This document shows, piece after piece, positions 31,836 through 39,267 of a stretch of DNA of 52,343 nt. Below the pieces are notes generated by a model. It made no database searches, was not told the DNA's origin, and saw only the letters and a list, made by a program, of their open reading frames with translations. Origin of the DNA: an uncultured Gemmiger sp. (lineage in GTDB: Bacteria; Bacillota; Clostridia; Oscillospirales; Ruminococcaceae); NCBI GenBank assembly GCA_949295035.1, contig CASFJO010000047.1, forward strand, positions 1-52,343, given 5' to 3'. Position numbers and translations under genes: made by a program. Positions within the stretch are counted from its first letter, which is position 1. Each line of letters opens with the position of its first letter.

Positions 31836-33062
31836 ATGCGAAAGTTTTTGCGGCGCGCCGCCGCGCTGCTGCTGGTGCTGGGAATGGCGATCCTGGCGAT
31901 GGTGGGCTATACCTTCAGCCGCCTGCCGGATACCTTCCTCGTGGCCGAGGGGCAGACCCTGACCATCGCGCCGATGCCGTGGGTGCGCGCGGCCGACCAG
32001 AGCGAGATCGCCCGGCAGGCCTCCGCCGTTCCGGCGGGAGGCAGTTACAATACGACACTGGCGCTGTGGGGCGTGATACCGGTCAAAACGGTGCGCACCG
32101 TAGTGGTAGACCGGCGGGTGGTGGCCGTTTGCGGCATGCCGTTCGGGATCAAGATGTTTTCAGACGGAGCCCTGGTAGTGGGCTTCAGCGATATCCGCTC
32201 CGTTTCGGGGTACTGCAATCCCGCGCGGGAAGCCGGCCTGGAGATGGGAGACTGGATCCTGTCGGTGAACGGCGCCCGGATCACCGGCAACGATGATCTG
32301 CGGAAAGCCATTCAGGAGAGCGGGCCCGATCCCTGCACGGTGGTCTACAGCCGGGACGGGGTCCAGGCGGTGACCACCTTTACCCCGGTGACCGACGTAT
32401 CCGACGGCAGTTTTCGGGCCGGGGTATGGGTGCGGGACTCCTCGGCGGGGGTGGGGACCCTGACCTTTGTGGACAACACGACCGGCATGTTTGCCGGATT
32501 GGGCCATTCCATCAGCGATGTGGATACCGGCGAGAGCATCGCGCTGCGAAGCGGCGAGATCGTGCCGGTGGAGATCATCGGTTATGAAGCGGGCCGGGTG
32601 GGCGATCCGGGCCAGCTGAAAGGGCGGTTTGCCAGCCAGATCGCGGTGGGTACCGTGCTGGGCAACGACGCCACCGGCGTATACGGCACCGTGCGCACCC
32701 TGCTGGGCGGCCAGGACATGACGGTGGCCCAGGCGCAGGAGGTGGAAGAAGGTCCGGCCCGGATCCTGACGACCATCGAGGGCAGCGAACCAAAGTGGTA
32801 CCAGGTGGAGATCGAGCAGGTGACCCTCTCCCGGCAGGACCCGAACCGGAACCTGGTGCTGCGGGTGACCGATCCCGGCCTGCTTGCCGCCACCGGAGGC
32901 ATCGTGCAGGGGATGAGCGGCAGCCCCATCGTGCAGAACGGCCGGCTGGTGGGGGCGGTGACTCATGTGCTGGTCAACGATCCCACCCGCGGCTACGGCA
33001 TCTTTGCCGAGACCATGCTGGAAATGGCAGACCAGCTGGCAGAGCAGAAAATGGCCGGATAA
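31836..33062 (+). CDS. spoIVB: SpoIVB serine peptidase, sporulation signalling protease
   Basis: A 408-residue forespore protease that, in the known pathway, is secreted across the inner forespore membrane and triggers pro-sigma-K processing by cleaving SpoIVFA. It has an N-terminal membrane helix (~7-28), a PDZ domain (~105-185, AREAGLEMGDWILSVNG) and an S55 peptidase domain. The catalytic residues appear intact: His224 in GLGHSISDVDTG, Asp346 in RVTDPG, and Ser361 in QGMSGSPI. The 15-residue Asp-Ser distance matches B. subtilis. The start is ATG 31836 after GGAAAGGGG. spo0A normally lies directly downstream; here a minus-strand gene is between them. Confidence 0.95.
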   Translation: MRKFLRRAAALLLVLGMAILAMVGYTFSRLPDTFLVAEGQTLTIAPMPWVRAADQSEIARQASAVPAGGSYNTTLALWGVIPVKTVRTVVVDRRVVAVCGMPFGIKMFSDGALVVGFSDIRSVSGYCNPAREAGLEMGDWILSVNGARITGNDDLRKAIQESGPDPCTVVYSRDGVQAVTTFTPVTDVSDGSFRAGVWVRDSSAGVGTLTFVDNTTGMFAGLGHSISDVDTGESIALRSGEIVPVEIIGYEAGRVGDPGQLKGRFASQIAVGTVLGNDATGVYGTVRTLLGGQDMTVAQAQEVEEGPARILTTIEGSEPKWYQVEIEQVTLSRQDPNRNLVLRVTDPGLLAATGGIVQGMSGSPIVQNGRLVGAVTHVLVNDPTRGYGIFAETMLEMADQLAEQKMAG

Positions 33063-33066
33063 GGAA

Positions 33067-33101
33067 ACGGGCGAGGATACCGCATCGGTATCCTCGCCCG
33101 T
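33067..33101. terminator. Bidirectional terminator between spoIVB and the convergent DUF3267 gene
   Basis: A perfect 16-bp stem (ACGGGCGAGGATACCG and its complement) with a CAT loop is followed by CTGTCTTTATT on the plus strand. Confidence 0.88.
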
Positions 33102-33107
33102 CTGTCT

Positions 33108-33674
33108 TTATTCCTTCGAATACACCGTCATGCCGATCCCGGTATCCTTTACCAGGATATCTTTCGGCATCCTTGCGAATTTGACCGTCACGAATATATC
33201 GCCCGCCGCCCCGGAGACATTGCATACCTGCAAAAGATAGATCACCCAGAACCAGTCCGGCGGCACCAGCAGATTGAGGATGGCGAACACGAACAAAAAT
33301 ACCACGATCGGGGCCAGCGCGATGGCGATATAGCTCGTTTTGTCATAATAGTCATCGCTGCCCGCGAAAGCGTAGAGGCCGGTAAAGCCGTAGTGGACCT
33401 TTTTCGTGCCGCAGGCTTTCATCGTGACACCGTGAACCAGCTCGTGCAGATACAGGTAGGCGACCAGAGAACCGATAAGAACCAAAGATTTCAGGAGCGT
33501 ATTGTTCTGTGCCCAAAAGGTGGAAAACGGAACAATACCATTCATGAGCGCCAACATGGCGGCGGCGATCACGAGAGACAAAACGTTGACGAATATAGCG
33601 ACTCTCCCATTCTTTTGGAGGTTTACCGAATAAATCTCCCTGTATCCAGGGCCTAAGTTCTGAACAGATCGCAT
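33108..33674 (-). CDS. DUF3267-type putative membrane zinc metalloprotease
   Basis: A 188-residue protein with four or so hydrophobic segments and a zinc-protease motif HELVHG (HExxH) after a membrane helix at about residues 70-90. An asparagine-rich C-terminal motif near CNVSGAAGDIF recalls the third ligand region of M50-like/DUF3267 proteins. The start ATG 33674 has GAGGTGG 5 bases upstream; a GTG three codons earlier overlaps that site. The gene is transcribed from its own strong promoter, opposite to spoIVB and spo0A. Its base composition is visibly more AT-rich than that of its neighbours, suggesting later acquisition. It is a possible functional cousin of SpoIVFB, but that is speculation. 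Confidence 0.72.
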   Translation of the reverse strand: MRSVQNLGPGYREIYSVNLQKNGRVAIFVNVLSLVIAAAMLALMNGIVPFSTFWAQNNTLLKSLVLIGSLVAYLYLHELVHGVTMKACGTKKVHYGFTGLYAFAGSDDYYDKTSYIAIALAPIVVFLFVFAILNLLVPPDWFWVIYLLQVCNVSGAAGDIFVTVKFARMPKDILVKDTGIGMTVYSKE

Positions 33675-33744
33675 GCGGGCCACCTCGTATAGCGATAAAA
33701 GGGTGTACGGCTGAAACTGCGCGGCGGAAACCGGCGTTTTTCAA

Positions 33745-33772
33745 AGTATAGCATTTTTTGGCAAAATGTCAA
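33745..33772 (-). promoter_or_regulatory. Strong sigma-A promoter of the DUF3267 gene
   Basis: On the minus strand a consensus TTGACA (33772-33767), a 16-base spacer and TATACT (33750-33745), preceded by TG at the extended -10 position. Confidence 0.85.
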
Positions 33773-33971
33773 TGCTTTCGGAGAGCTGCCGTGCCGCCCT
33801 TTTGGGCTGTCCCCATACAGGCCCTGCGGGAAGCGGCAATGGCCCGGACGGAGGGCGCCGCCGGCAAAACGGCGAAGCGGGGCGCGGCCCGAAATATTCC
33901 GCCCGGTTCCGCCCTGGTTCGACCGCGCACGGGCGAGGGGTGGCGAAAACCCGACGGCGGAAGCCGCTTTG

Positions 33972-34036
33972 TGTCGAGAAAAAATCCGAAGAAAAATTTG
34001 GAATCTATTGCACAAATTGGAAATAACTGGTAAAAT
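33972..34036 (+). promoter_or_regulatory. spo0A promoter with a Spo0A-box-like site
   Basis: TTGCAC (34008-34013), a 17-base spacer and TAAAAT (34031-34036), with TG at the extended -10 position. TGTCGAG at 33972-33978 matches the 0A core TGTCGAA in six of seven bases, about 30 bases upstream of the -35. This suggests autoregulation. The rest of the 415-base gap between the DUF3267 gene and spo0A shows no credible coding sequence. Confidence 0.65.
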
Positions 34037-34089
34037 CTACTCCAGACAAGGAAATCCGCCGCAACGGAGAACTAATGGAGGAAAAGACA

Positions 34090-34839
34090 ATGGAAAAGAT
34101 TCGATTTTTGATGACGGACATCGGCGCGGCCACTGAGGCATGCCGCAGTGCGTTGGAGCAAAAAGGCGTGGAAGTTTCAGTTTGTGAGCGGGACGGGGAA
34201 GCGGCGCTGCGCTGCCTGCTGGAACAGCGGCCCCGCGCGGTTCTGCTGGAGGCCTTCATGCCGGGGCTGGACGCGCTGGCGGTCAAGCAGCGGTACGCGG
34301 CTGCGGGCGGCGGCAACACGGTGTTCTTCGTCACCGGCAACTTCCGCAACGAGGACCTGGAGCAGGAATTGCTGGAGAGCGGATTTTCCTTCTACTTTGT
34401 CAAACCTTTTGACGAAACGGTGCTGGCGGCCCGGGTGATGCGGGCGGCGGGCATGCCGCCCCGGCCCCACATCACGGTGGACAACGATGAGGCGGCGGTC
34501 ACCGAGATCCTGCACCAGATCGGGGTGCCGGCGCACATCAAGGGCTACAAGTTTCTGCGGGACGCCATCCTGCTGACCATGGCCGATCCGGAGTACATCA
34601 ACGCGGTGACCAAGCGGCTGTATCCCGAGATCGGCAAGATGAACGGCACTACCGCCAGCCGTGTGGAGCGGGCCATCCGCCATGCCATCGAGGTGGCCTG
34701 GGACCGGGGCGATGTGGATACCCTGAACATGTATTTTGGCTACACCATCCACAATCTGCGGGGCAAGCCCACCAACTCGGAATTTATCGCCATGATCGCC
34801 GACCGGATGCGGCTGGACAAGAAACAGCGCATCGGCTGA
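34090..34839 (+). CDS. spo0A: Spo0A sporulation master regulator with atypical receiver domain
   Basis: A 249-residue regulator. The C-terminal Spo0A DNA-binding domain (~135-249) is highly typical: EILHQIGVPAHIKGYKFLR, TTASRVERAIRHAIEVAW and GKPTNSEFIAMIADRMRL. In the N-terminal receiver the phospho-acceptor Asp is replaced by Glu54 (LLEAFMP where LDIxMP is expected), and the acidic pair ADD reads TDI (Asp10 kept, next position Ile11). Thr82 and Lys105 of the receiver are kept. The start at ATG 34090 is set by GGAGG 8 bases upstream; the ATG at 34075 contains that site. The protein may be locked in an active-like state or regulated without the usual phosphorelay, which is inference. A terminator follows. 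Confidence 0.95.
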   Translation: MEKIRFLMTDIGAATEACRSALEQKGVEVSVCERDGEAALRCLLEQRPRAVLLEAFMPGLDALAVKQRYAAAGGGNTVFFVTGNFRNEDLEQELLESGFSFYFVKPFDETVLAARVMRAAGMPPRPHITVDNDEAAVTEILHQIGVPAHIKGYKFLRDAILLTMADPEYINAVTKRLYPEIGKMNGTTASRVERAIRHAIEVAWDRGDVDTLNMYFGYTIHNLRGKPTNSEFIAMIADRMRLDKKQRIG

Positions 34840-34846
34840 CACAACA

Positions 34847-34876
34847 AAAAGCCGGACCCGACGGGGTCCGGCTTTT
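34847..34876 (+). terminator. Terminator of spo0A
   Basis: AAAAGCCGGACCC pairs with GGGTCCGGCTTTT around a GACG loop, starting 7 bases after the stop. Confidence 0.93.
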
Positions 34877-34946
34877 GCTGTTGAACGGGGCGAGAAGGCG
34901 CGCATGGGCGGGATAAAGCGCCCGGTACGCCTGTCGGCCGGCCCTT

Positions 34947-36641
34947 TTATCCCTTGATCTGCATACCGCAGGCGGCACAGTTCTTGTCCGCCGTTTCGCC
35001 CTGGCCGGCCAGGTCCTTCATACGGCTGGCGTACAGCACGTACCCGCCGGACAGATTGTATACCCGGGCGCCATGCTGGGCCAGGATACGGGCCGCCACA
35101 TAGCCGCGCAGGCCCACCTGGCAGGTCACATAGACCGGGCGGGTCAGGTCCACCTCATCCAGCCGGCTGCGCAGCTGGTTGAGAGGAATGTTCACAAAGC
35201 CGGGGATGCCGCCCAGAGCTGCCAATTCTCCCGGGTTGCGCACGTCCAGGCGCACCGCGTTGTCCGGGATGGCGTCGATCTCGTCGGCAAAGAAGGGGGT
35301 CATGGCGCCGTCCAGTACGTTTTCCGCCACAAAGCCCGCCATGTTCACCGGGTCCTTGGCGCTGGAGAAGGGCGGCGCGTAGGCCAGTTCCATCTCCGCC
35401 AGGTCCGACACGCTCATCCCGAACCGGATGGCCACGGCCAGGGTGTCGATCCGCTTGTCCACCCCTTCACCGCCCACGATCTGGGCGCCCAGCACCCGGC
35501 CCTCCGGGCTGTACAGCAGCTTGATGACCATCTGGGTACCGCCGGGGTAGTAGCCCGCGTGGCTGGAGGAGACGGTGAAGGTCTTGCGATAGGGCGTGCC
35601 GGCGGCTTTCAGGCTCTCTTCCTTTTCGCCGGCGGTGGCCACCGTCATCTCAAAGAACTTCATGATGGAGGTGCCGATGCTGCCCTTGTAGCGGGCGTTT
35701 TTGCCGCAGATCACGTCCGCCGCTATCCGGGCCTGCTTGTTGGCGGGGCCGGCCAGGGGGATCACCTGCTGGCGGCCGCTCACCAGGTTGCGTACGGTGG
35801 CCGCGTCGCCCAGCGCAAAGATGTCCGGCACGTTGGTGCGCAGCTGTTCGTCCACCAGGATCTCGCCCCGGCGACCCAACTCCACGCCGCTGCCCTGCAG
35901 AAAACGGGTCTCGGGGGCCACGCCGATGGACAGGATCACCATGTCGGCGGGAACCACGTCGCCTCCCTCCAGGATCACTCCGTTCTCGGTAAAGCCGGCA
36001 CACTTGCGGTTGATGTACAGCCCCATGCCGGCGGCCCGGATGCGGTTATGGACCATGTGGGCCATGTCGGTGTCCAGCGGGGCCATCACGTGGGGGGCCG
36101 CCTCCACCACCGATACGGTCAGGCCACGGTCGGCCAGATTTTCGGCCATCTCCAGGCCGATGAAGCCCGCGCCGATCACCGCGGCGGTGCGGGGCCGGGC
36201 CTGCTCAATGTAGTCATAGATAGCATAGGTGTCCGGGATGTTGCGCAGGGTGAACACATGGTTTTTTTCGATGCCCGGGAAGGCCGGCCGGATGGGGGAG
36301 GCACCGGGCGAAAGCACCAGTTTGTCATACCGTTCGGTGTAGCGTTCCCCGGTGGCGTGGTTCAGTACCGTCACGGTTTTGGCGGCGCTGTCCACCGCAG
36401 TGACCTCCTGGCGCACCCGTACCTCCACGTTGAACCGGGCGTGGAAAGCCTCGGGGGTCTGCAGCTGCAGAGCGGCCTTGTCGGTAATGACCTGGCCGAT
36501 GTAGTAGGGCAGACCGCAGTTGGCAAAGGAGATGAAATCCCCTTTTTCAAACAGGATGATCTGCGCGTTTTCGTCGTTCCGGCGCAGCCGGGCCGCGCAG
36601 CCCGCGCCGCCGGCCACACCGCCCACGATCAGAATCTTCAT
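34947..36641 (-). CDS. CoA-disulfide reductase / FAD-dependent pyridine nucleotide oxidoreductase with rhodanese domain
   Basis: A 564-residue flavoprotein. An N-terminal FAD motif (VGGVAGGAGCAARLRR) and the single active-site Cys42 in SFANCGLPYYIG define the CoA-disulfide-reductase/NADH-oxidase group. The NAD(P) motif GAGFIGLEMAENL and the second FAD motif FALGDAATV follow. The C-terminal rhodanese domain (~465-545) has its cysteine Cys507 in VTCQVGLRG. A tail adds a CxxC pair (Cys555, Cys558). The likely role is thiol/polysulfide or CoA redox balance. The ribosome-binding site AAGGTG lies 7 bases before ATG 36641. The gene follows an unusually long structured leader. An inverted repeat GGGATAAA/TTTATCCC spans its stop codon. 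Confidence 0.9.
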   Translation of the reverse strand: MKILIVGGVAGGAGCAARLRRNDENAQIILFEKGDFISFANCGLPYYIGQVITDKAALQLQTPEAFHARFNVEVRVRQEVTAVDSAAKTVTVLNHATGERYTERYDKLVLSPGASPIRPAFPGIEKNHVFTLRNIPDTYAIYDYIEQARPRTAAVIGAGFIGLEMAENLADRGLTVSVVEAAPHVMAPLDTDMAHMVHNRIRAAGMGLYINRKCAGFTENGVILEGGDVVPADMVILSIGVAPETRFLQGSGVELGRRGEILVDEQLRTNVPDIFALGDAATVRNLVSGRQQVIPLAGPANKQARIAADVICGKNARYKGSIGTSIMKFFEMTVATAGEKEESLKAAGTPYRKTFTVSSSHAGYYPGGTQMVIKLLYSPEGRVLGAQIVGGEGVDKRIDTLAVAIRFGMSVSDLAEMELAYAPPFSSAKDPVNMAGFVAENVLDGAMTPFFADEIDAIPDNAVRLDVRNPGELAALGGIPGFVNIPLNQLRSRLDEVDLTRPVYVTCQVGLRGYVAARILAQHGARVYNLSGGYVLYASRMKDLAGQGETADKNCAACGMQIKG

Positions 36642-36680
36642 ACGTTTGCACCTTGCCTTTCCAATCAGAGATCATGCGGG

Positions 36681-36871
36681 GACCGCGGGGTGAGAACTCC
36701 GCGGTCGTCCGGTGTAATGAGCACCATACCCCCGATGCGCAAGCCCTGTACCCCGCCGATGCGGCAGGGCGCCTCGGCAGTCTGGCAGAAGCCGGGATGT
36801 TCCCGCTCACGCCGGGCGTCTTGGCGCTGCCGGCGCAGGGCGACCCATCCAGACCCTTCCTGGGTTTCGCC
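36681..36871 (-). ncRNA. Candidate structured leader RNA upstream of the CoA-disulfide reductase gene
   Basis: A strong minus-strand promoter would start a transcript near 36888, leaving a leader of roughly 245 bases before ATG 36641. Nearly all of it can fold into consecutive helices (plus coordinates): 36839-36871 (GGCGA-CCCA with TGGG-TTTCGCC), a long-range CGGCAG (36775-36780)/CTGCCG (36827-36832) stem enclosing GGGA-TGT-TCCC near 36793-36804, 36743-36770 (GCCCTG/CAGGGC around CCGC/GCGG), 36711-36725 (GGTG/CACC) and 36681-36706 (GACCGCGG/CCGCGGTC). No protein-coding frame looks convincing and no riboswitch class is recognised. The strand is inferred from the promoter. It may be a cis-regulatory element or a stand-alone small RNA. 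Confidence 0.45.
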
Positions 36872-36894
36872 TTGGGGAAGTGGGTGTATAAGGA

Positions 36895-36923
36895 ATTGTA
36901 GTAGTTCAGGGGCGGATAGTCAA
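36895..36923 (-). promoter_or_regulatory. Strong sigma-A promoter reading into the structured leader
   Basis: On the minus strand TTGACT (36923-36918), a 17-base spacer and TACAAT (36900-36895). Confidence 0.78.
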
Positions 36924-36946
36924 GTTTCGGCCCGGATCTTTGCCGG

Positions 36947-37036
36947 TCGGACCCGTCTTTCGAGGTCCGATCGTGCGAACGCGCCGCCTGGCTCCCGGGA
37001 AGAACACCGCCCGCGCGGCGTTCTTCCCGGGATTTT
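36947..37036 (+). other. Two strong hairpins before ispDF, the second terminator-like
   Basis: TCGGACC/GGTCCGA forms a hairpin at about 36947-36970. TCCCGGGAAGAAC (36993-37005) pairs with GTTCTTCCCGGGA (37020-37032) around an inner CCGC/GCGG, followed by TTTT (37033-37036), giving a plus-strand terminator shape. No plus-strand gene precedes it, so its purpose is unclear. The gap 36642-37144 holds only this, the leader RNA candidate and promoters. Confidence 0.65.
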
Positions 37037-37080
37037 CTGCCCTTGCAAGGCCCGGTCTGGATTTTTTTGCCGGATACCTA

Positions 37081-37086
37081 TATAAT
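37081..37086 (+). promoter_or_regulatory. -10 element of ispDF
   Basis: A consensus TATAAT; TGGATT 17 bases upstream (37058-37063) is a poor -35. It lies about 60 bases before the start. Confidence 0.55.
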
Positions 37087-37144
37087 AGGGGTATAAAACA
37101 TGTGAGAAAAGCGGCGGCCTGCCTGCCGCGGAAAGAGGCGTTCC

Positions 37145-38269
37145 ATGACCCAGACCGTTACCGCCGTGATCGTGGCCGCCGGGGCTTCCACCCGGATGGG
37201 CTTTGACAAGCTGGCATATACCTGGCAGGGGCGCAGCGTTCTGGAGCGGAGCGTGCGCGCCTTCGACCGGCATCCCCTTGTCAGCGAACTGGTGCTGGTG
37301 GCCGGGACGGGCAACCGGCAGCAGGCCGAGGCGGTCGCCGCCGCCTGCCGTCTGCCCGCCCGGGTGGTGGAAGGGGGCGCCACCCGGGCCGAGAGCGTGC
37401 GCCGGGGCGCGCAGGCCGCGTCCGGGCAGCTGCTGGCCATCCACGACGCGGCCCGCCCTTTTGTGAGCGAGGCGGTCATCACCGCCGCGCTGGAGGGGGC
37501 CGCCCGCTGCGGAGCCGCCGCCCCCGCTGTGCCGGTAAAGGATACGGTCAAGGTGGCCCGCGACGGCCGGGTGGAGTCCACCCCTGACCGGGCGGCCCTT
37601 TTCGCGGTGCAGACGCCCCAGTGTGTGGACCGGGCGCGCTACCTGGCCGCGCTGGAGACGGTGGACTACACCGCCCTTACCGATGACTGCCAGGTGATGG
37701 AGCAGGCCGGCTGCCCGGTGCTGCTCACCACCGGCGATTATGCCAACTACAAGATCACAACGCGGGAGGATCTTCCCGCCGGGGAGGCTGCCATGGAACT
37801 GCGGGTGGGACACGGATACGACGTGCACAAACTGGTGGAGGGCCGCCGCCTGATCCTGGGCGGGGTGGATATCCCCTACGAAAAGGGCCTGCTGGGTCAT
37901 TCGGACGCGGACGTGCTGACCCACGCGGTCATGGACGCGCTGCTGGGCGCCGCCGGCCTGGGGGATATCGGCCGGCATTTTCCGGATTCCGACCCGGCCT
38001 ATAAAGGGGCGGACAGCCTGAAGCTGGCCGCCCACGTGGCGGCGTTGCTGGCCCGGGAGGGCTGGAAGGTGCAGAACGTGGACGCGACCATTCTGTGCCA
38101 GGCCCCGAAGCTGGCCGCCCACATCCCCGCCATGATGCAAAATCTTGCCGCGGCGCTGGGCCTGGCCGCCGGGCAGGTGCATGTGAAGGCCACCACCGAG
38201 GAAAAGCTGGGCTTTACCGGCGCGGGGCAGGGCATCGCCGCCCACGCGGTGGCGCTGCTGGCCCGATGA
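37145..38269 (+). CDS. ispDF: Bifunctional IspD-IspF (MEP pathway)
   Basis: A 374-residue fusion. Residues 1-~215 are the 2-C-methyl-D-erythritol 4-phosphate cytidylyltransferase ([38 protein letters not shown]). Residues ~218-374 are the 2,4-cyclodiphosphate synthase ([10 protein letters not shown] metal site, [40 protein letters not shown]). The two enzymes act at steps 3 and 5 of isoprenoid precursor synthesis. The fusion is known in several bacterial groups. It is followed by a new promoter and cdaA. Confidence 0.95.
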   Translation: MTQTVTAVIVAAGASTRMGFDKLAYTWQGRSVLERSVRAFDRHPLVSELVLVAGTGNRQQAEAVAAACRLPARVVEGGATRAESVRRGAQAASGQLLAIHDAARPFVSEAVITAALEGAARCGAAAPAVPVKDTVKVARDGRVESTPDRAALFAVQTPQCVDRARYLAALETVDYTALTDDCQVMEQAGCPVLLTTGDYANYKITTREDLPAGEAAMELRVGHGYDVHKLVEGRRLILGGVDIPYEKGLLGHSDADVLTHAVMDALLGAAGLGDIGRHFPDSDPAYKGADSLKLAAHVAALLAREGWKVQNVDATILCQAPKLAAHIPAMMQNLAAALGLAAGQVHVKATTEEKLGFTGAGQGIAAHAVALLAR

Positions 38270-38303
38270 CCCGGCTTGCCGGAGCAAAATGGACCAAAAA
38301 GCA

Positions 38304-38332
38304 TTTTCAAGCGGCGGCGTGTGTGCTATACT
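38304..38332 (+). promoter_or_regulatory. Promoter of the cdaA operon
   Basis: TTTTCA (38304-38309), a 17-base spacer and TATACT (38327-38332), preceded by TG at the extended -10 position. The GTG at 38341 falls at the expected transcript start and cannot serve as the start codon. Confidence 0.68.
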
Positions 38333-38382
38333 ACATTTAAGTGTGGCCCCGCGCCGGGCCGCCCGGAACAGGAGGAAGCGCT

Positions 38383-39267
38383 TTGTTCAGCCAGATTTTG
38401 CAGAACGCCTTTGTCGTTGATTTTATCAGCAACCTGCGGGCCAGCGACCTGCGGGATGTGCTGGATATCCTGATCGTGGCCCTGGTGGTCTACGGCATCC
38501 TGAACCTGGTGCGCAAGACCCGCTCGGGTCAGTTGGCCCGGGGCGCGCTTCTGTTGCTGGTGGTCTACGCGGTGGCGGACACGGTTCGGTTCCGCACAGT
38601 GGCTTACCTGCTGCAGAACGTGCTGCAGATCGGCCTGCTGAGCCTTGTGGTGGTCTTTCAGCCGGAGATCCGCCGGGCGCTGGAACAGGTGGGCCGGACC
38701 GACCAGTGGGCCGGCAATCTGTTCCGGATGCACCGCAACGACGACGCCACCGTGCGGGCCACCTGGAAAAACGCCATCGTGGCGGTGTGCGACTCGGCTG
38801 AGCAGCTCAGCGAGGAGCGCACCGGCGGCCTGATCGTGATGGAACGGGGCATCAACCTGTCGGAGATCATCCGCACCGGCACCCTCATCAACGCCGACGT
38901 GACACTGGAACTGCTGGGCACGGTGTTTTATGAGGGCACCCCCCTGCACGACGGGGCGGTGGTCATCCGGGACGGTGTGCTCAAGGCTGCCGGCTGTGTG
39001 CTGCCCCTGTCCAACAACCTGGAGATCAGCAAGGATATGGGCACCCGCCACCGGGCCGCGCTGGGGATGAGTGAGAACTCCGACGCGGTGATCGTGGTGG
39101 TCAGCGAGGAGACCGGGATCATCTCACTGGCCAAGAACGGGGTGCTCATCCGCCGGCTGGACCGGCAGAACCTGTTCAACCTGCTGATGGAGGAGATCCT
39201 GCCGCCCGAGACGGAGAAAAAGACAAAGAAACAACCTTTCTGGAGAAAGAAACATGAAAAAGTTTAA
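38383..39267 (+). CDS. cdaA: Diadenylate cyclase CdaA (c-di-AMP synthase)
   Basis: A 294-residue membrane enzyme. Three N-terminal helices fall in residues ~20-85, followed by the DAC domain. Catalytic motifs are Asp190-Gly-Ala in LHDGAVVIRDG and Arg222-His-Arg224 in GTRHRAALGMSE. It condenses two ATP into c-di-AMP, which controls potassium uptake, osmolyte balance and cell-wall homeostasis. TTG 38383 was chosen because AGGAGGAA lies 5-6 bases upstream and the promoter excludes the earlier GTG. Its end overlaps cdaR by 14 bases. Confidence 0.94.
   Translation: MFSQILQNAFVVDFISNLRASDLRDVLDILIVALVVYGILNLVRKTRSGQLARGALLLLVVYAVADTVRFRTVAYLLQNVLQIGLLSLVVVFQPEIRRALEQVGRTDQWAGNLFRMHRNDDATVRATWKNAIVAVCDSAEQLSEERTGGLIVMERGINLSEIIRTGTLINADVTLELLGTVFYEGTPLHDGAVVIRDGVLKAAGCVLPLSNNLEISKDMGTRHRAALGMSENSDAVIVVVSEETGIISLAKNGVLIRRLDRQNLFNLLMEEILPPETEKKTKKQPFWRKKHEKV

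Noticed and set aside
33758-34033. Short overlapping plus-strand frames between the DUF3267 gene and spo0A
   Set aside because: They have biased composition and no ribosome-binding site, and they run through the 0A-box and spo0A promoter.
36676-36706. GGGGACCGCGG on the plus strand, resembling a T-box core
   Set aside because: It lacks the GGGTGGNACCGCG consensus and a following U-run, and lies about 450 bases from ispDF. It is better explained as part of the terminal hairpin of the leader region.
36653-36901. An 82-codon plus-strand frame in the same gap
   Set aside because: It has no ribosome-binding site and no recognisable domain, and it runs through the hairpins of the proposed leader. 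The minus-strand frames there look equally non-protein-like.
36642-37040. Possible RNase P RNA, tmRNA or SRP RNA in the 500-base gap
   Set aside because: None of the conserved cores (GAGGAAAGTCCGGGC, a tRNA-like 3' end with a tag frame, or the GGAAGGAAGC loop region) was found on either strand.
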